Shown here in pieces: positions 1 to 7,931 of a DNA stretch of 64,000 nucleotides. Below the pieces are notes generated by a model. That model had not been told where the DNA came from. It saw only the letters and a list, made by a program, of their open reading frames with translations, and searched no databases. The position numbers and the translations under genes were made by a program. Every line of letters begins with the position of its first letter. The first letter of the stretch is position 1. The stretch lies in the NCBI RefSeq assembly GCF_016901135.1, contig NZ_JAFEVL010000075.1, positions 557,629 to 621,628 of the forward strand, read 5' to 3'. The stretch is from Martinezella lusitana (lineage in GTDB: Bacteria > Pseudomonadota > Alphaproteobacteria > Rhizobiales > Rhizobiaceae).

Positions 1-1
1 T

Positions 2-73
2 GCCGTGACATCCACGACACGCGAGGATCTGTCCTTTGCCGATGGCATCGCGCAGATGATCGAACAAGTCTGA
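2..73 (+). CDS. C-terminal tail of an unidentified protein (partial)
   Basis: An open frame enters from the left edge and stops with TGA at 71-73, two bases before the ATG of the cupin gene. Only 23 residues are visible, ending in GIAQMIEQV. No domain can be recognised from so little. The tight spacing suggests it is the upstream member of the cupin operon. Confidence 0.4.
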   Translation, partial: AVTSTTREDLSFADGIAQMIEQV

Positions 74-75
74 CG

Positions 76-474
76 ATGATGCATCAAACGACATCGCGCC
101 AATCGCCCGCAATCCATCGCGCCGGCACGGCCGTGCAACGCACGCCGGATGGCATCGCCAGCGCTCCCTTCTGGGTGGAAATGCTGGTCGAAAACAGCGA
201 GGACGGCGGCCTGACAGCGATGCGCTGCACGATCGAACCCGGTGTCATGACCCGCTGGCACACCCACCCGCACGGACAGATCCTTTACGTTCTGTCCGGC
301 GTCGGCCTGGCCGAACGCCATGGCGGCCCCGCCGAGGAACTGCGCGCCGGCGATTGCATCACCTTCGCACCGAACGAACGCCATCGGCACGGTGCGGCAC
401 CGGAAAGCACCTTCGCCTATATCAGCATACAGGCCGCCCAAAACGGCAGCGCCGTCACCTGGCTGGAGGAATGA
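76..474 (+). CDS. Small cupin-domain protein
   Basis: A 132-residue single-domain protein with both cupin motifs. Motif 1 is around residues 57-75 (RWHTHPHGQILYVLSG), giving the paired metal-ligand histidines. Motif 2 (GDCITFAPNERHRHG) is around residues 93-107 and supplies a further histidine. Such small cupins bind a divalent metal and act as dioxygenases, isomerases or ligand-binding proteins; the substrate cannot be told from sequence. The first two codons are ATG ATG, so the start could be three bases later. The gene is followed after three bases by the DUF4865 gene, so the two are probably co-transcribed. Confidence 0.8.
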   Translation: MMHQTTSRQSPAIHRAGTAVQRTPDGIASAPFWVEMLVENSEDGGLTAMRCTIEPGVMTRWHTHPHGQILYVLSGVGLAERHGGPAEELRAGDCITFAPNERHRHGAAPESTFAYISIQAAQNGSAVTWLEE

Positions 475-477
475 CTC

Positions 478-1050
478 ATGATCGCCATGCAATATAATTT
501 CTCCCTTCCGGCGGATTACGACATGGCGATCATCGATCGCCGCATCCGCGACAAGGGGCCCTTGCTCGACAATCTGCCGGGCCTGAAATTCAAGGCCTAT
601 CTCACCGCGAGGAAGGGCGACGCCATAACGGCAAGCCGGGAAAATCTCTATGCGCCCTTCTATGTCTGGCAAGAGGAAGAGGTCCTGAGCGACTTCGTTT
701 GCGGTCCCGGCTTCGTGGCCGTGACCGAGAGTTTCGGCAGGCCACAGGTAAACACCTGGGTCGCCTGGCGCGCCGACACGTCAGCGGATATCCGTAGCGC
801 CCGCCTCGCCACGCGCGAGGTGGTCGCAATCGGAGCGCACGTACCGCTTGCCGAGCTTCGCCAGAAAGAGAGCGATGCGGCCATCACCGCGATATCGAGC
901 GGCAATGCCCTCGCCTCGATCGTCGCCTTCGAGCCGACACATTGGACGCTGGTGCGCTTCCGACTACTGGCTGAGCCGCCGAAGGATGTATCGCGACCTG
1001 ATGTCCAAGCCTACAATGTCGGCCATCTTTCCCTGCCAAGCGCAAGCTGA
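478..1050 (+). CDS. DUF4865 family protein
   Basis: A 190-residue soluble protein whose opening (MIAMQYNFSLPADYDM) and following IDRRIRDKGPLLDNLPGLKFKAYL-type stretch match my memory of the DUF4865 family. No catalytic motif or biochemical role is known to me for this family. The start has a good ribosome site (GGAGGAATGACTC before ATG 478) that lies inside the end of the cupin gene, which indicates translational coupling. A second in-frame ATG lies at 487. The association with a small cupin looks like a conserved pair, but that is recollection and not tested here. Confidence 0.7.
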   Translation: MIAMQYNFSLPADYDMAIIDRRIRDKGPLLDNLPGLKFKAYLTARKGDAITASRENLYAPFYVWQEEEVLSDFVCGPGFVAVTESFGRPQVNTWVAWRADTSADIRSARLATREVVAIGAHVPLAELRQKESDAAITAISSGNALASIVAFEPTHWTLVRFRLLAEPPKDVSRPDVQAYNVGHLSLPSAS

Positions 1051-1140
1051 AGTGTCATGGAGACAATCTCGCTGTTCCAAAGGGAAGCGGGGAGCTTTAT
1101 GGATGGATAGCCTTTCTTATAGCAGAAGAGTGATCCCTCC

Positions 1141-2112
1141 ATGGTCGATATTGCAATGATCGAAGCCGCCCGCGTTCGCCTCGGTGGCCGCGCGCGGCGC
1201 ACACCGCTTCTCTCCTCGCCCTTCCTCGACGAGATCGCCGGACGCCGGTTGTTCGTGAAGGCGGAATGCCTGCAACATTCCGGATCCTTCAAGTTTCGCG
1301 GCGGCTGGTCGGCGGTATCTGCACTGGAGCCATCGGTGCGCGCCAGAGGCGTCATCGCCTTTTCATCCGGCAACCATGCCCAGGGCGTGGCGCTGGCCGC
1401 ACGGCTGCACGGCATTCCCGCCGTCATCGTCATGCCGACGGATGCTCCCAGGCTGAAGATCGCCAATACCCGTGCCTTCGGTGCTGAAGTCGTGCTCTAT
1501 GATCGGATCAAGGAAGACCGAGACGAGATCGGCGCACGCCTCTCCAAGGAGCGCGGCCTGACACTGATCAAGCCTTTCGACGAACCGCAGGTCATCGCCG
1601 GCCAGGGAACGACCGGCCTGGAAATCGCCGAGCAGGCCGCTGAGGAAGGCATCGAGGTCGCGAGCGTGCTCGTCCCCTGCGGCGGCGGCGGTTTGACGTC
1701 GGGTATCGCGCTGGCACTCGAATCCAGGGCGCCAAGCTTCAAGGTGCGCCCCTGCGAACCGGAGAATTTCGACGACACCACCCGCTCGCTGGCATCGGGC
1801 AAGATCGAGCGCAATGCCGCGCTGCAAGGCTCGATCTGCGACGCCATCATCACGCCGCAGCCGGGCAACATCACCTTCCCGATCCTGAAGCGCCTCTGCG
1901 GCCCAGGCCTCGTCGTGACAGATGAAGAGGCTCAGAAAGCCATGGCGCTTGCCTTCACCCGACTGAAGATCGTCGTGGAACCCGGCGGCGCAGTCGCGCT
2001 GGCCGCGGCCCTTTTCCATGGCAAGGATATCGACGGCGACACGGTGATCGCAGTCACGTCGGGCGGCAACGTGGATACCGAAGTCTTCGAGGCGGCACTG
2101 AGCCGGCACTAA
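1141..2112 (+). CDS. PLP-dependent threonine/serine dehydratase family enzyme
   Basis: A 323-residue fold-type II PLP enzyme. The cofactor lysine is K51 in the motif SGSFKFRGG, the substrate loop SSGNHAQG lies near residue 80, and the glycine-rich phosphate loop CGGGGLTSG is near residue 180. The length fits the short, ACT-domain-free branch: catabolic threonine dehydratase, serine racemase or threo-3-hydroxyaspartate dehydratase. These release ammonia and a 2-oxo acid, or racemise serine. Sequence alone does not separate these activities. It is preceded by about 90 non-coding bases after the DUF4865 gene and ends in a strong palindrome. Confidence 0.85.
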   Translation: MVDIAMIEAARVRLGGRARRTPLLSSPFLDEIAGRRLFVKAECLQHSGSFKFRGGWSAVSALEPSVRARGVIAFSSGNHAQGVALAARLHGIPAVIVMPTDAPRLKIANTRAFGAEVVLYDRIKEDRDEIGARLSKERGLTLIKPFDEPQVIAGQGTTGLEIAEQAAEEGIEVASVLVPCGGGGLTSGIALALESRAPSFKVRPCEPENFDDTTRSLASGKIERNAALQGSICDAIITPQPGNITFPILKRLCGPGLVVTDEEAQKAMALAFTRLKIVVEPGGAVALAAALFHGKDIDGDTVIAVTSGGNVDTEVFEAALSRH

Positions 2113-2159
2113 CGCAATTCCAGGAAAAGTGCGTGGCGGTTTTCCGTCCGGAATTGCGT
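2112..2159. repeat. Rhizobial intergenic palindrome, probable bidirectional terminator
   Basis: Perfect 10-bp outer arms (ACGCAATTCC at 2112-2121, GGAATTGCGT at 2150-2159) enclose a second stem (GGAAAA 2123-2128 with TTTTCC 2140-2145). It sits between two convergent genes, starting inside the stop codon of the dehydratase. I recall nearly identical units as abundant intergenic repeats in Rhizobium genomes; only one copy was noticed in this window. Confidence 0.7.
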
Positions 2160-2195
2160 GAAAACAACAACACCGAGCGGCTTAGCCGCTCTGTG

Positions 2196-2831
2196 TCAGT
2201 TCACGGCGCGACGATAAAGCGCCAGCGACCCGGCCAAAGCCAGAAGCGCGCCGCCGCAGGCGCGCTCCAGCCATTTTGCTCCCTCAGTCTTCAGGACACG
2301 CACGGCTTGCGAGCCGAAGACGGCATAGCCGAACATGATCGCGAAATCTAGCGCGGCGAAGATAGCGCCAAGGATCATATACTGCTGCAGCTGCGGAGCC
2401 GACGGATCGATGAATTGCGGCAGGAAGGCCGAGAAGAACAGATAGCCCTTGGGATTGGTCACCGCGACCATGAAGCTCTTCATGCCGATGGAAAACGCGG
2501 TTCCCTTCGGCTGCTCCGCGCCGTTCTGCAACATGCCGTCGATCGTTCCTTTCGAACGCAGCATCATGATGCCGAGAAAGGCGAGATAGGCCGCGCCGAC
2601 CCATTTCAGCGCCGAGAACCAGAATTCCGAGGCTGCGAGCAATGCGCCGAGGCCAATGGTGACAGCGCTGATCAGAACCGCGTCCGAAAGCACGGCACCG
2701 AACATGCCCGGCAAGGCGCGCCGCACACCGAAGCGCGAGCCGTTGGTCAGCGCCAGAAGCACGGTCGGCCCCGGTGTCGCGATACCGATGAACGAGACGG
2801 CGGCGAAGGCAAGCAGCGTGGTGAGATGCAT
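2196..2831 (-). CDS. LysE/RhtB-family amino-acid exporter
   Basis: About 211 residues, predicted inner-membrane protein with six hydrophobic segments, typical length for the LysE/RhtB translocators that export amino acids or related metabolites by proton exchange. The N-terminal signature GIATPGPTVLLALTNGSRFG, with the conserved Pro-Gly-Pro, identifies the family. The start was placed at the ATG at 2831 because AGGAGGAAACC stands immediately upstream; the frame extends 11 codons further but that ATG lacks a ribosome site. It converges on the dehydratase gene. The exported substrate is unknown. Confidence 0.85.
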   Translation of the reverse strand: MHLTTLLAFAAVSFIGIATPGPTVLLALTNGSRFGVRRALPGMFGAVLSDAVLISAVTIGLGALLAASEFWFSALKWVGAAYLAFLGIMMLRSKGTIDGMLQNGAEQPKGTAFSIGMKSFMVAVTNPKGYLFFSAFLPQFIDPSAPQLQQYMILGAIFAALDFAIMFGYAVFGSQAVRVLKTEGAKWLERACGGALLALAGSLALYRRAVN

Positions 2832-2922
2832 GGTTTCCTCCTCTTCAGGCAGCGAAACTTGCATGTGGCACTGCGCTTAGCAAGTGCCTGCTTGATGTAG
2901 GCTTCCAGCATGCCGCACCTCT

Positions 2923-3116
2923 GATACCCCCCTCTGTCACTTCGTGACATCTCCCCCACAAGGGGGGAGATCATAGGGAGCTTGCTGCCCGTTCTTTTCA
3001 AACCGACAGACTGCAGTTACTGCGGATCCGATATTGGTTGGAGGCGGGTCGGTGCCGCGAGCCACCAAACTCCCCCCATGTGGGGGAGATGTCACGAAGT
3101 GACAGAGGGGGGTATC
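2923..3116. repeat. Pair of inverted ~46-bp repeat units with 98-bp spacer
   Basis: Arm 1 at 2923-2970 and arm 2 at 3071-3116 are near-perfect reverse complements. Each arm contains its own palindromes: TGTCACTTCGTGACA, and a CTCCCCC...GGGGGAG stem. The whole could fold into a long cruciform or RNA hairpin. The unit fills the gap between the LysE gene and a dehydrogenase gene and has no coding potential. The architecture is like other rhizobial mosaic intergenic repeats. Confidence 0.8.
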
Positions 3117-3147
3117 TCTCCACAAACTCGGTCGCCAATGATCATAA

Positions 3148-4029
3148 CTACTCCACCAATCCCGCATCCTTGGCAGCCAGCGCGCCGATTGCCGACCAAT
3201 CGAGCTCCTCGCCGCCATGGGCAAGCAAGGTCAGGAACCGGTCGCGCAGCAGGCTTGCAAGCGGCAACGGCACATTCAGCGCCTCGCCAGCGGCCAGTGC
3301 CAGCCGGATATCCTTCTGGCCAAGCGGCGCGGTGAAGCCGGCGGGCTTGAACTTACGATCGGCGATCAGCCCGCCATAAGTCTTGTAGACAGGCGCGTTG
3401 AACAGCGTCGACGTTAGCAGATCGAGATAGGCATGCCTGTCGACACCACCCTTCTCGACTAGCGCCATGGCCTCCCCAAGCGACTCGATGACCGAGGCGA
3501 TGAGGAAATTGCCGCTGAGCTTGACGAGATTGGCAGCCTTCGGCTCTTCGCCGAGAACGAAGGTGCGCTGGCCGATGGCGTCGAAAAGCGGCGTGACCGC
3601 CTCTATGGCATCAGGTGAGCCGGCGGCGGCAACAAACAATTTCGCCGCGGCGGCGGCTTCCGGCCGGCCGAAGACCGGCGCCGCAACGAAGCGCTGGCCT
3701 GCTGCGGCATGTTCCCTAGTCAGCCGTTCGGACATGGCGACGCTGATCGTGCTTGCGGAGATATGGACGGCTCCCTTGCCTAGGCTCGCGAGAACGCCGC
3801 CATCGCCGTGAACGACGGCCGAGAGCGCGTCGTCATGGGCGAGCATGGTGAACACCGCTTCGCCACCGCAGGCATCCGCGACTGTCGCGGCGACTTTCGC
3901 GCCCTGACCGGCCAACGCTTCCGCCTTGTCCCTGGAGCGATTGTAGACCGTCACCTCATGTCCGGCCTTCAGGAGATTGGCCGCCATGGCGCTGCCCATC
4001 TGTCCCAATCCGATAAATCCGACCTTCAT
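3148..4029 (-). CDS. NAD(P)-dependent beta-hydroxyacid dehydrogenase (3-hydroxyisobutyrate dehydrogenase family)
   Basis: About 293 residues, the usual length of the family. The Rossmann nucleotide-binding motif VGFIGLGQMGSAMAANLLKAG opens the protein, and the C-terminal half carries the GNFLIASVIESLGEAMALVEKGG region that contains the catalytic lysine helix (LVKLSGN). Family members oxidise 3-hydroxyisobutyrate, tartronate semialdehyde, glyoxylate-type or similar beta-hydroxyacids; the substrate is not determinable here. The second ATG (4029) was preferred because GGAG lies eight bases before it, whereas the ATG at 4035 is only two bases from the same site. Confidence 0.85.
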   Translation of the reverse strand: MKVGFIGLGQMGSAMAANLLKAGHEVTVYNRSRDKAEALAGQGAKVAATVADACGGEAVFTMLAHDDALSAVVHGDGGVLASLGKGAVHISASTISVAMSERLTREHAAAGQRFVAAPVFGRPEAAAAAKLFVAAAGSPDAIEAVTPLFDAIGQRTFVLGEEPKAANLVKLSGNFLIASVIESLGEAMALVEKGGVDRHAYLDLLTSTLFNAPVYKTYGGLIADRKFKPAGFTAPLGQKDIRLALAAGEALNVPLPLASLLRDRFLTLLAHGGEELDWSAIGALAAKDAGLVE

Positions 4030-4090
4030 TGGCATATCTCCTTCTCAATCCGCCTGCTTCGACGTTCGGCCGCAGGCGCTTCGCCTTCAA

Positions 4091-4122
4091 GAAAAAACCC
4101 GCCATCTTGCGACAGCGGGTTT
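4091..4122 (-). terminator. Rho-independent terminator of the pyruvate kinase operon
   Basis: Read on the minus strand, AAACCCGC (4122-4115) pairs with GCGGGTTT (4102-4095) and runs into a T-rich tract ending near 4092. It lies about 40 bases downstream of the pyk stop codon. Confidence 0.75.
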
Positions 4123-4160
4123 CGGATGTTTCAGGTGCCGCCGTAATCGGATGCCAGCGA

Positions 4161-5600
4161 TCACACGCCGGACTGGCCGTCCGAACCGATATAGGCAATG
4201 CGCAGCATGTTGGTGGCGCCGGGCGTGCCGAGTGGTACGCCGGCCGAAATGATGATGCGGTCGCCAGGCTTGCCGAAGCCTTCTTCGGCAACGATGCGGC
4301 AGGCATTGTTGACCATATCGTCGAGATCGGTCGCATCATGGGTGACGACGCAGTGCATGCCCCAGACCACCGAAAGGCGGCGGGCCGTCTGAATGATCGG
4401 CGACAGCGCCAGGATCGGAACCTGCGGGCGCTCGCGCGAGGTGCGCAGGCCGGTGGTGCCCGACGACGTGTAACAGACGATCGCTGCAAGCTTCAGCGTT
4501 TCGGCGATCTGGCGGGCGGCGAGCGAGATCGCATCGGCGCCAGTCGCTTCCGGCTGGGCGCGCTGGGCGTAGATGATACCCGGATAATGCGGTTCGCGCT
4601 CGATGGTGCGGGCGATGGAGGCCATCGTCGACACGGCTTCGACAGGATAATCGCCGGATGCGGATTCGGCCGAGAGCATGACGGCATCGGCACCTTCGAA
4701 GACGGCCGTTGCAACGTCGGAAACTTCGGCGCGGGTCGGAACCGGCGAGGAGATCATGGATTCCAGCATCTGCGTCGCGACGACCACGGGCTTGCCGGAG
4801 CGTCGGCAGGCGCGGATCAGCTGCTTCTGGATGCCGGGAACGGCTTCGAGCGGCATTTCGACGCCAAGGTCGCCGCGTGCCACCATCAGTGCGTCCGAAA
4901 GCTCGATGATTTCCTCGATGCGCTCGACAGCCTGCGGCTTTTCGATCTTCGACATCAGGCCGACGCGGCCATGCGAGATCTTGCGCACTTCCGTCAGGTC
5001 TTCCGGGCGCTGGATGAACGACAGCGCAACCCAGTCGATTTCGTTGGTGGCGAGAACGGCATCGAGATCGATGCGGTCCTTTTCGGTCAAAGCGCCGACG
5101 CCGAGCAGCGTATCGGGCAGGCTGACGCCCTTGCGGTCGGAAATCTTCGTGCCGGAAATGACCGTCGTGACGATGCTCTTGCCGTCGCATTTTTCAGCGC
5201 GCAGGGCCAGCTTGCCGTCGTCGATCAGCAGACGATGACCGGGCTGCACCGATTCCAGGATTTCCGGATGCGGCAGGAACACGCGAGTATCGTCGCCGGG
5301 CGCATCCTGATTGTCGAGCGTGAAGGTCTGGCCGGGCTTGAGGTCGACCTTGCCTTCGGCAAACTTGCCGACGCGCAGCTTGGGACCCTGCAAGTCAGCG
5401 AGAATGCCGATCGGACGGCCGCAACGGCTCTCGACGGCGCGAATGCGCTGGATCAGCGTGCGCATCAGATCATGGCTCGCATGGCTCATGTTGATACGGA
5501 ATAGATCTGCGCCTGCCTCATGAAGCTTCTGGATCATCTCCTCGGAAGAAGAGGCCGGACCGAGCGTGGCGAGGATTTTGACTTTTCGGTTGCGTCTCAT
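4161..5600 (-). CDS. pyk: Pyruvate kinase
   Basis: A 479-residue enzyme that converts phosphoenolpyruvate and ADP to pyruvate and ATP. It starts with KVKILATLGPASSS, has the substrate-loop arginine in FRINMSHASH near residue 35, the Mg/K-binding LQGPKLRVGKF region, and the family signature MVARGDLGVEMP near residue 240, followed by a C-terminal allosteric domain. The length matches bacterial type enzymes without an extra phosphohistidine domain. Its ATG overlaps the stop of the upstream DUF1036 gene by one base (ATGA), so the two form an operon with translational coupling. Confidence 0.97.
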   Translation of the reverse strand: MRRNRKVKILATLGPASSSEEMIQKLHEAGADLFRINMSHASHDLMRTLIQRIRAVESRCGRPIGILADLQGPKLRVGKFAEGKVDLKPGQTFTLDNQDAPGDDTRVFLPHPEILESVQPGHRLLIDDGKLALRAEKCDGKSIVTTVISGTKISDRKGVSLPDTLLGVGALTEKDRIDLDAVLATNEIDWVALSFIQRPEDLTEVRKISHGRVGLMSKIEKPQAVERIEEIIELSDALMVARGDLGVEMPLEAVPGIQKQLIRACRRSGKPVVVATQMLESMISSPVPTRAEVSDVATAVFEGADAVMLSAESASGDYPVEAVSTMASIARTIEREPHYPGIIYAQRAQPEATGADAISLAARQIAETLKLAAIVCYTSSGTTGLRTSRERPQVPILALSPIIQTARRLSVVWGMHCVVTHDATDLDDMVNNACRIVAEEGFGKPGDRIIISAGVPLGTPGATNMLRIAYIGSDGQSGV

Positions 5601-6136
5601 CAGTTCTGGCTTTCTTGGCTGCCCGGGGGCTCGGAGAGCTGAACCATCCAGCTCGCCTGGCGTCCCGTGTCGTATTCCTTGAATCCCATCTTCTGGTAGC
5701 CACGAGCGTAGCAGTCCTTAACACCTGGGATTTTAAATTCATTTTCCGCTACGCACATTTCGACGTCGCCCACCCAGCGACCGCCGCGAGCCGCGTCTTC
5801 TGCGTAGAGGTAATAATAGCGGGATTGAAGCGGTCCTTCGACCAGGGTGGCGCAGGTGGTCGCCGGAACCTGCCACCATCCCTCGGTCACCCAGCCTTCC
5901 TTTGCGCGATAGCCGATCGCCACACCGACAAGATTCTGCGTACCGTTACAAACACGGAAGTCTGCATGAGCCGCACTCGGCATAAAGAAAAACGGCGCGG
6001 CGACGGCAAGGATGAGAAACGCGATTCGGGCGAGCGGCCCTGACCGCTTAACGAAACTTGGCGCGACTTGGCTGGACACGGCTTCCAATTGGCTCCCGGT
6101 TATTCGTTGTTGCGTCTTCTTGCGCCGCCATCCCAT
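5600..6136 (-). CDS. Exported DUF1036 protein
   Basis: A secreted protein of about 178 residues. A basic N-terminus is followed by a hydrophobic stretch (ARIAFLILAVAAPFFF) and a likely signal peptidase site after SAAHA. The mature part begins DFRVCNGTQNLVGVAIGY and contains several cysteines and the GWWQVPATTCATL block that identifies DUF1036. The function of this family is unknown. The start is uncertain: ATG at 6136 is chosen, but TTG at 6145 is in frame and neither has a clear ribosome site. It is transcribed with pyk, which it overlaps by one base. Confidence 0.85.
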   Translation of the reverse strand: MGWRRKKTQQRITGSQLEAVSSQVAPSFVKRSGPLARIAFLILAVAAPFFFMPSAAHADFRVCNGTQNLVGVAIGYRAKEGWVTEGWWQVPATTCATLVEGPLQSRYYYLYAEDAARGGRWVGDVEMCVAENEFKIPGVKDCYARGYQKMGFKEYDTGRQASWMVQLSEPPGSQESQN

Positions 6137-6291
6137 GAATGTCAACGCAACTCTAATCGATTATATTTTCTTCACGGCATGGTGACGGCGCCATGCGCCG
6201 CTGTTCATTCGATCGATGCCGCGAACCTTGCACCTTCCATCCGCGCATGCAATCAAACAAAGAGTTGAAAATATAATAAACGACAATCTTC

Positions 6292-7086
6292 ATGACCGAT
6301 TTCAAGTCTTTTGAATTCATATCCGGCAATCGTGACAAAGGCATGGTCATTCTCGGCGATCATGCCATGCGGCATCTGCCCACGCGCTACGGCCGCCTGG
6401 GATTGCCGGAAACCGCCTTTTCCCGGCACATAGCCTATGACATCGGCATCGAGGGTCTTTGCCGTCATCTTTGTCAAAGACTGGGAGTGCCAGGCGTCCT
6501 CGGCGGCTTTTCCCGCCTGCTGATCGATCCGAACCGCGGCGAGGACGACCCGACCCTGATCATGAAAATCTCCGACGGCGCGATCATTCCAGGCAACCAC
6601 CCGATCACGGATGAGGAATGGAATTACCGCATCGAGGCGTTCCACCGGCCCTATCACCGCGCGGTCGACGAGACCATCGCGTCAGTGGCGGAGGCGACGG
6701 GCAAGGCGCCGCTGGTGCTGTCGATGCACTCCTTCACGCCGGCCTGGAAGGGTGTTGCGAGACCCTGGCATGCGAGCGTGCTCTGGGACAGCGACGAGCG
6801 CGCCGTCACCCCGCTTCTTGCAAAGCTCGGCGCCGATACCGATCTCATCATCGGCGACAATGAGCCTTACGACGGCGCATTGCGGAACGACACCATGTTC
6901 CGCCATTGCATGATGACGGGCATACCGCATGCTTTGCTGGAGGTCCGCCAGGATCTGATCGGCGACGAGGCCGGCATTATCGAATGGGCCGATCGGCTGT
7001 CACGGATCTTTGCCGACATGAATGCCGATCCGGCGCTGCACGAATACAAGCGATATCCATCGCGCACCGGTCCTTACGAGGCATGA
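6292..7086 (+). CDS. N-formylglutamate amidohydrolase family protein
   Basis: A 264-residue protein of the family that hydrolyses N-formyl-L-glutamate to formate and glutamate. Visible signatures are SRLLIDPNRG (residues 78-87), the SMHSFTPAWKG block with a metal-type histidine near residue 144, and IGDNEPYDG. It is diverged from HutG-type members and lies next to DUF1036/pyk and DUF1244 rather than hut genes, so the substrate may differ. The ATG at 6292 has no obvious ribosome site; the upstream stretch 6146-6291 is AT-rich and probably holds divergent promoters. A second, quite different family member lies at 58172-59071. Confidence 0.8.
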   Translation: MTDFKSFEFISGNRDKGMVILGDHAMRHLPTRYGRLGLPETAFSRHIAYDIGIEGLCRHLCQRLGVPGVLGGFSRLLIDPNRGEDDPTLIMKISDGAIIPGNHPITDEEWNYRIEAFHRPYHRAVDETIASVAEATGKAPLVLSMHSFTPAWKGVARPWHASVLWDSDERAVTPLLAKLGADTDLIIGDNEPYDGALRNDTMFRHCMMTGIPHALLEVRQDLIGDEAGIIEWADRLSRIFADMNADPALHEYKRYPSRTGPYEA

Positions 7087-7114
7087 CGCGGCGAGCAAAT
7101 CGAGGAGAAATGAG

Positions 7115-7420
7115 ATGAGCGCACTTACCAAGGAACAGCAGACAGAGCTGGAAGCAGCCGCCTTTCGCCGCCTCGTGGCGCACTTACGCGAACGCAGCGA
7201 CGTTCAGAACATCGACCTGATGAATCTCGCCGGTTTCTGCCGCAACTGCCTCTCCAACTGGTACCGCGAAGCGGCCGAAGAATCGAGCCTGCCCGTCAGC
7301 AAGGACGAGTCGCGCGAGATGGTCTACGGCATGCCTTATGAGGACTGGAAAAAGCTGCATCAAAACGAAGCCTCGGCTGTGCAAAAAGCCGCTTTTGAGC
7401 AGAACAAGCCGAAAGAATAA
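7115..7420 (+). CDS. DUF1244 family protein
   Basis: A 101-residue soluble protein recognised as DUF1244 from the NIDLMNLAGFCRNCLSNWY core and the EMVYGMPYEDWK segment. A structure-only family, no function known to me. The start at 7115 is supported by GAGGAGAAATGAG directly upstream; the open frame extends into the previous gene but without a ribosome site. The gap to the amidohydrolase stop is about 28 bases, consistent with an operon. Confidence 0.85.
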   Translation: MSALTKEQQTELEAAAFRRLVAHLRERSDVQNIDLMNLAGFCRNCLSNWYREAAEESSLPVSKDESREMVYGMPYEDWKKLHQNEASAVQKAAFEQNKPKE

Positions 7421-7591
7421 CGCCGCTTTGGCCAAGACGGCTTGACCTTCAGCTCCATTCGCGGCAGTTCAACTGCCCTATCGAATTCGAAATCCCGCGC
7501 AAGCCCTGAAGCGAAGTGCCGTATCGGTGACCCACCGATCCCATTCGCGACCGGCTTCAAGCGACCCTTTAGGACCCTTTAGGAGAAGTGC

Positions 7592-7843
7592 ATGGAAGAG
7601 AACAGCGTCGAGAACGTGGCCGCGGCGGAACTGCGTCAATTCATCGAACGGATCGAACGCCTGGAAGAAGAAAAGGCCGCGATCGGCAGCGACATCAAGG
7701 ATGTGATGGGCGAAGCCAAGGGACGCGGCTACGACACCAAGGCGATCCGCACCATCATCCGCCTTCGCAAGAAGGACGCGAATGAGCGGCTGGAGGAAGA
7801 ATCGATCCTGCAGACCTACATGGCCGCGCTCGGCATGGAATGA
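7592..7843 (+). CDS. GapR-family (DUF2312) nucleoid-associated protein
   Basis: An 83-residue, highly charged, mostly helical protein. The LRQFIERIERLEEEKAAIGS coiled-coil followed by DIKDVMGEAKGRGYD and an RLRKKD basic segment is characteristic of DUF2312/GapR. In Caulobacter, GapR is an essential protein that binds AT-rich overtwisted DNA and stimulates topoisomerases. The start is backed by AGGAGAAGTGC before the ATG. The ribosome-site region contains a tandem 10-bp repeat (ACCCTTTAGG twice, 7564-7583). Identification is strong; whether this is the main GapR or a paralogue is not known. Confidence 0.88.
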   Translation: MEENSVENVAAAELRQFIERIERLEEEKAAIGSDIKDVMGEAKGRGYDTKAIRTIIRLRKKDANERLEEESILQTYMAALGME

Positions 7844-7931
7844 TCAGGGCTAGCTTCAGCCTGGTGATATGATTTGGAGCCGGCTTGCCGGCTCCAATGC
7901 TTTTTAGGCACACAGATCGCGGAATACGGCA

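Noticed and set aside
2923..3116. CRISPR-like array
   Set aside because: Only two units in inverted orientation, not direct repeats with regular spacers, and no cas genes.
4029..5504. A 491-codon plus-strand open frame opposite pyruvate kinase
   Set aside because: Antisense shadow of a highly conserved gene; Arg/Asp/Gly-rich composition, no family motifs.
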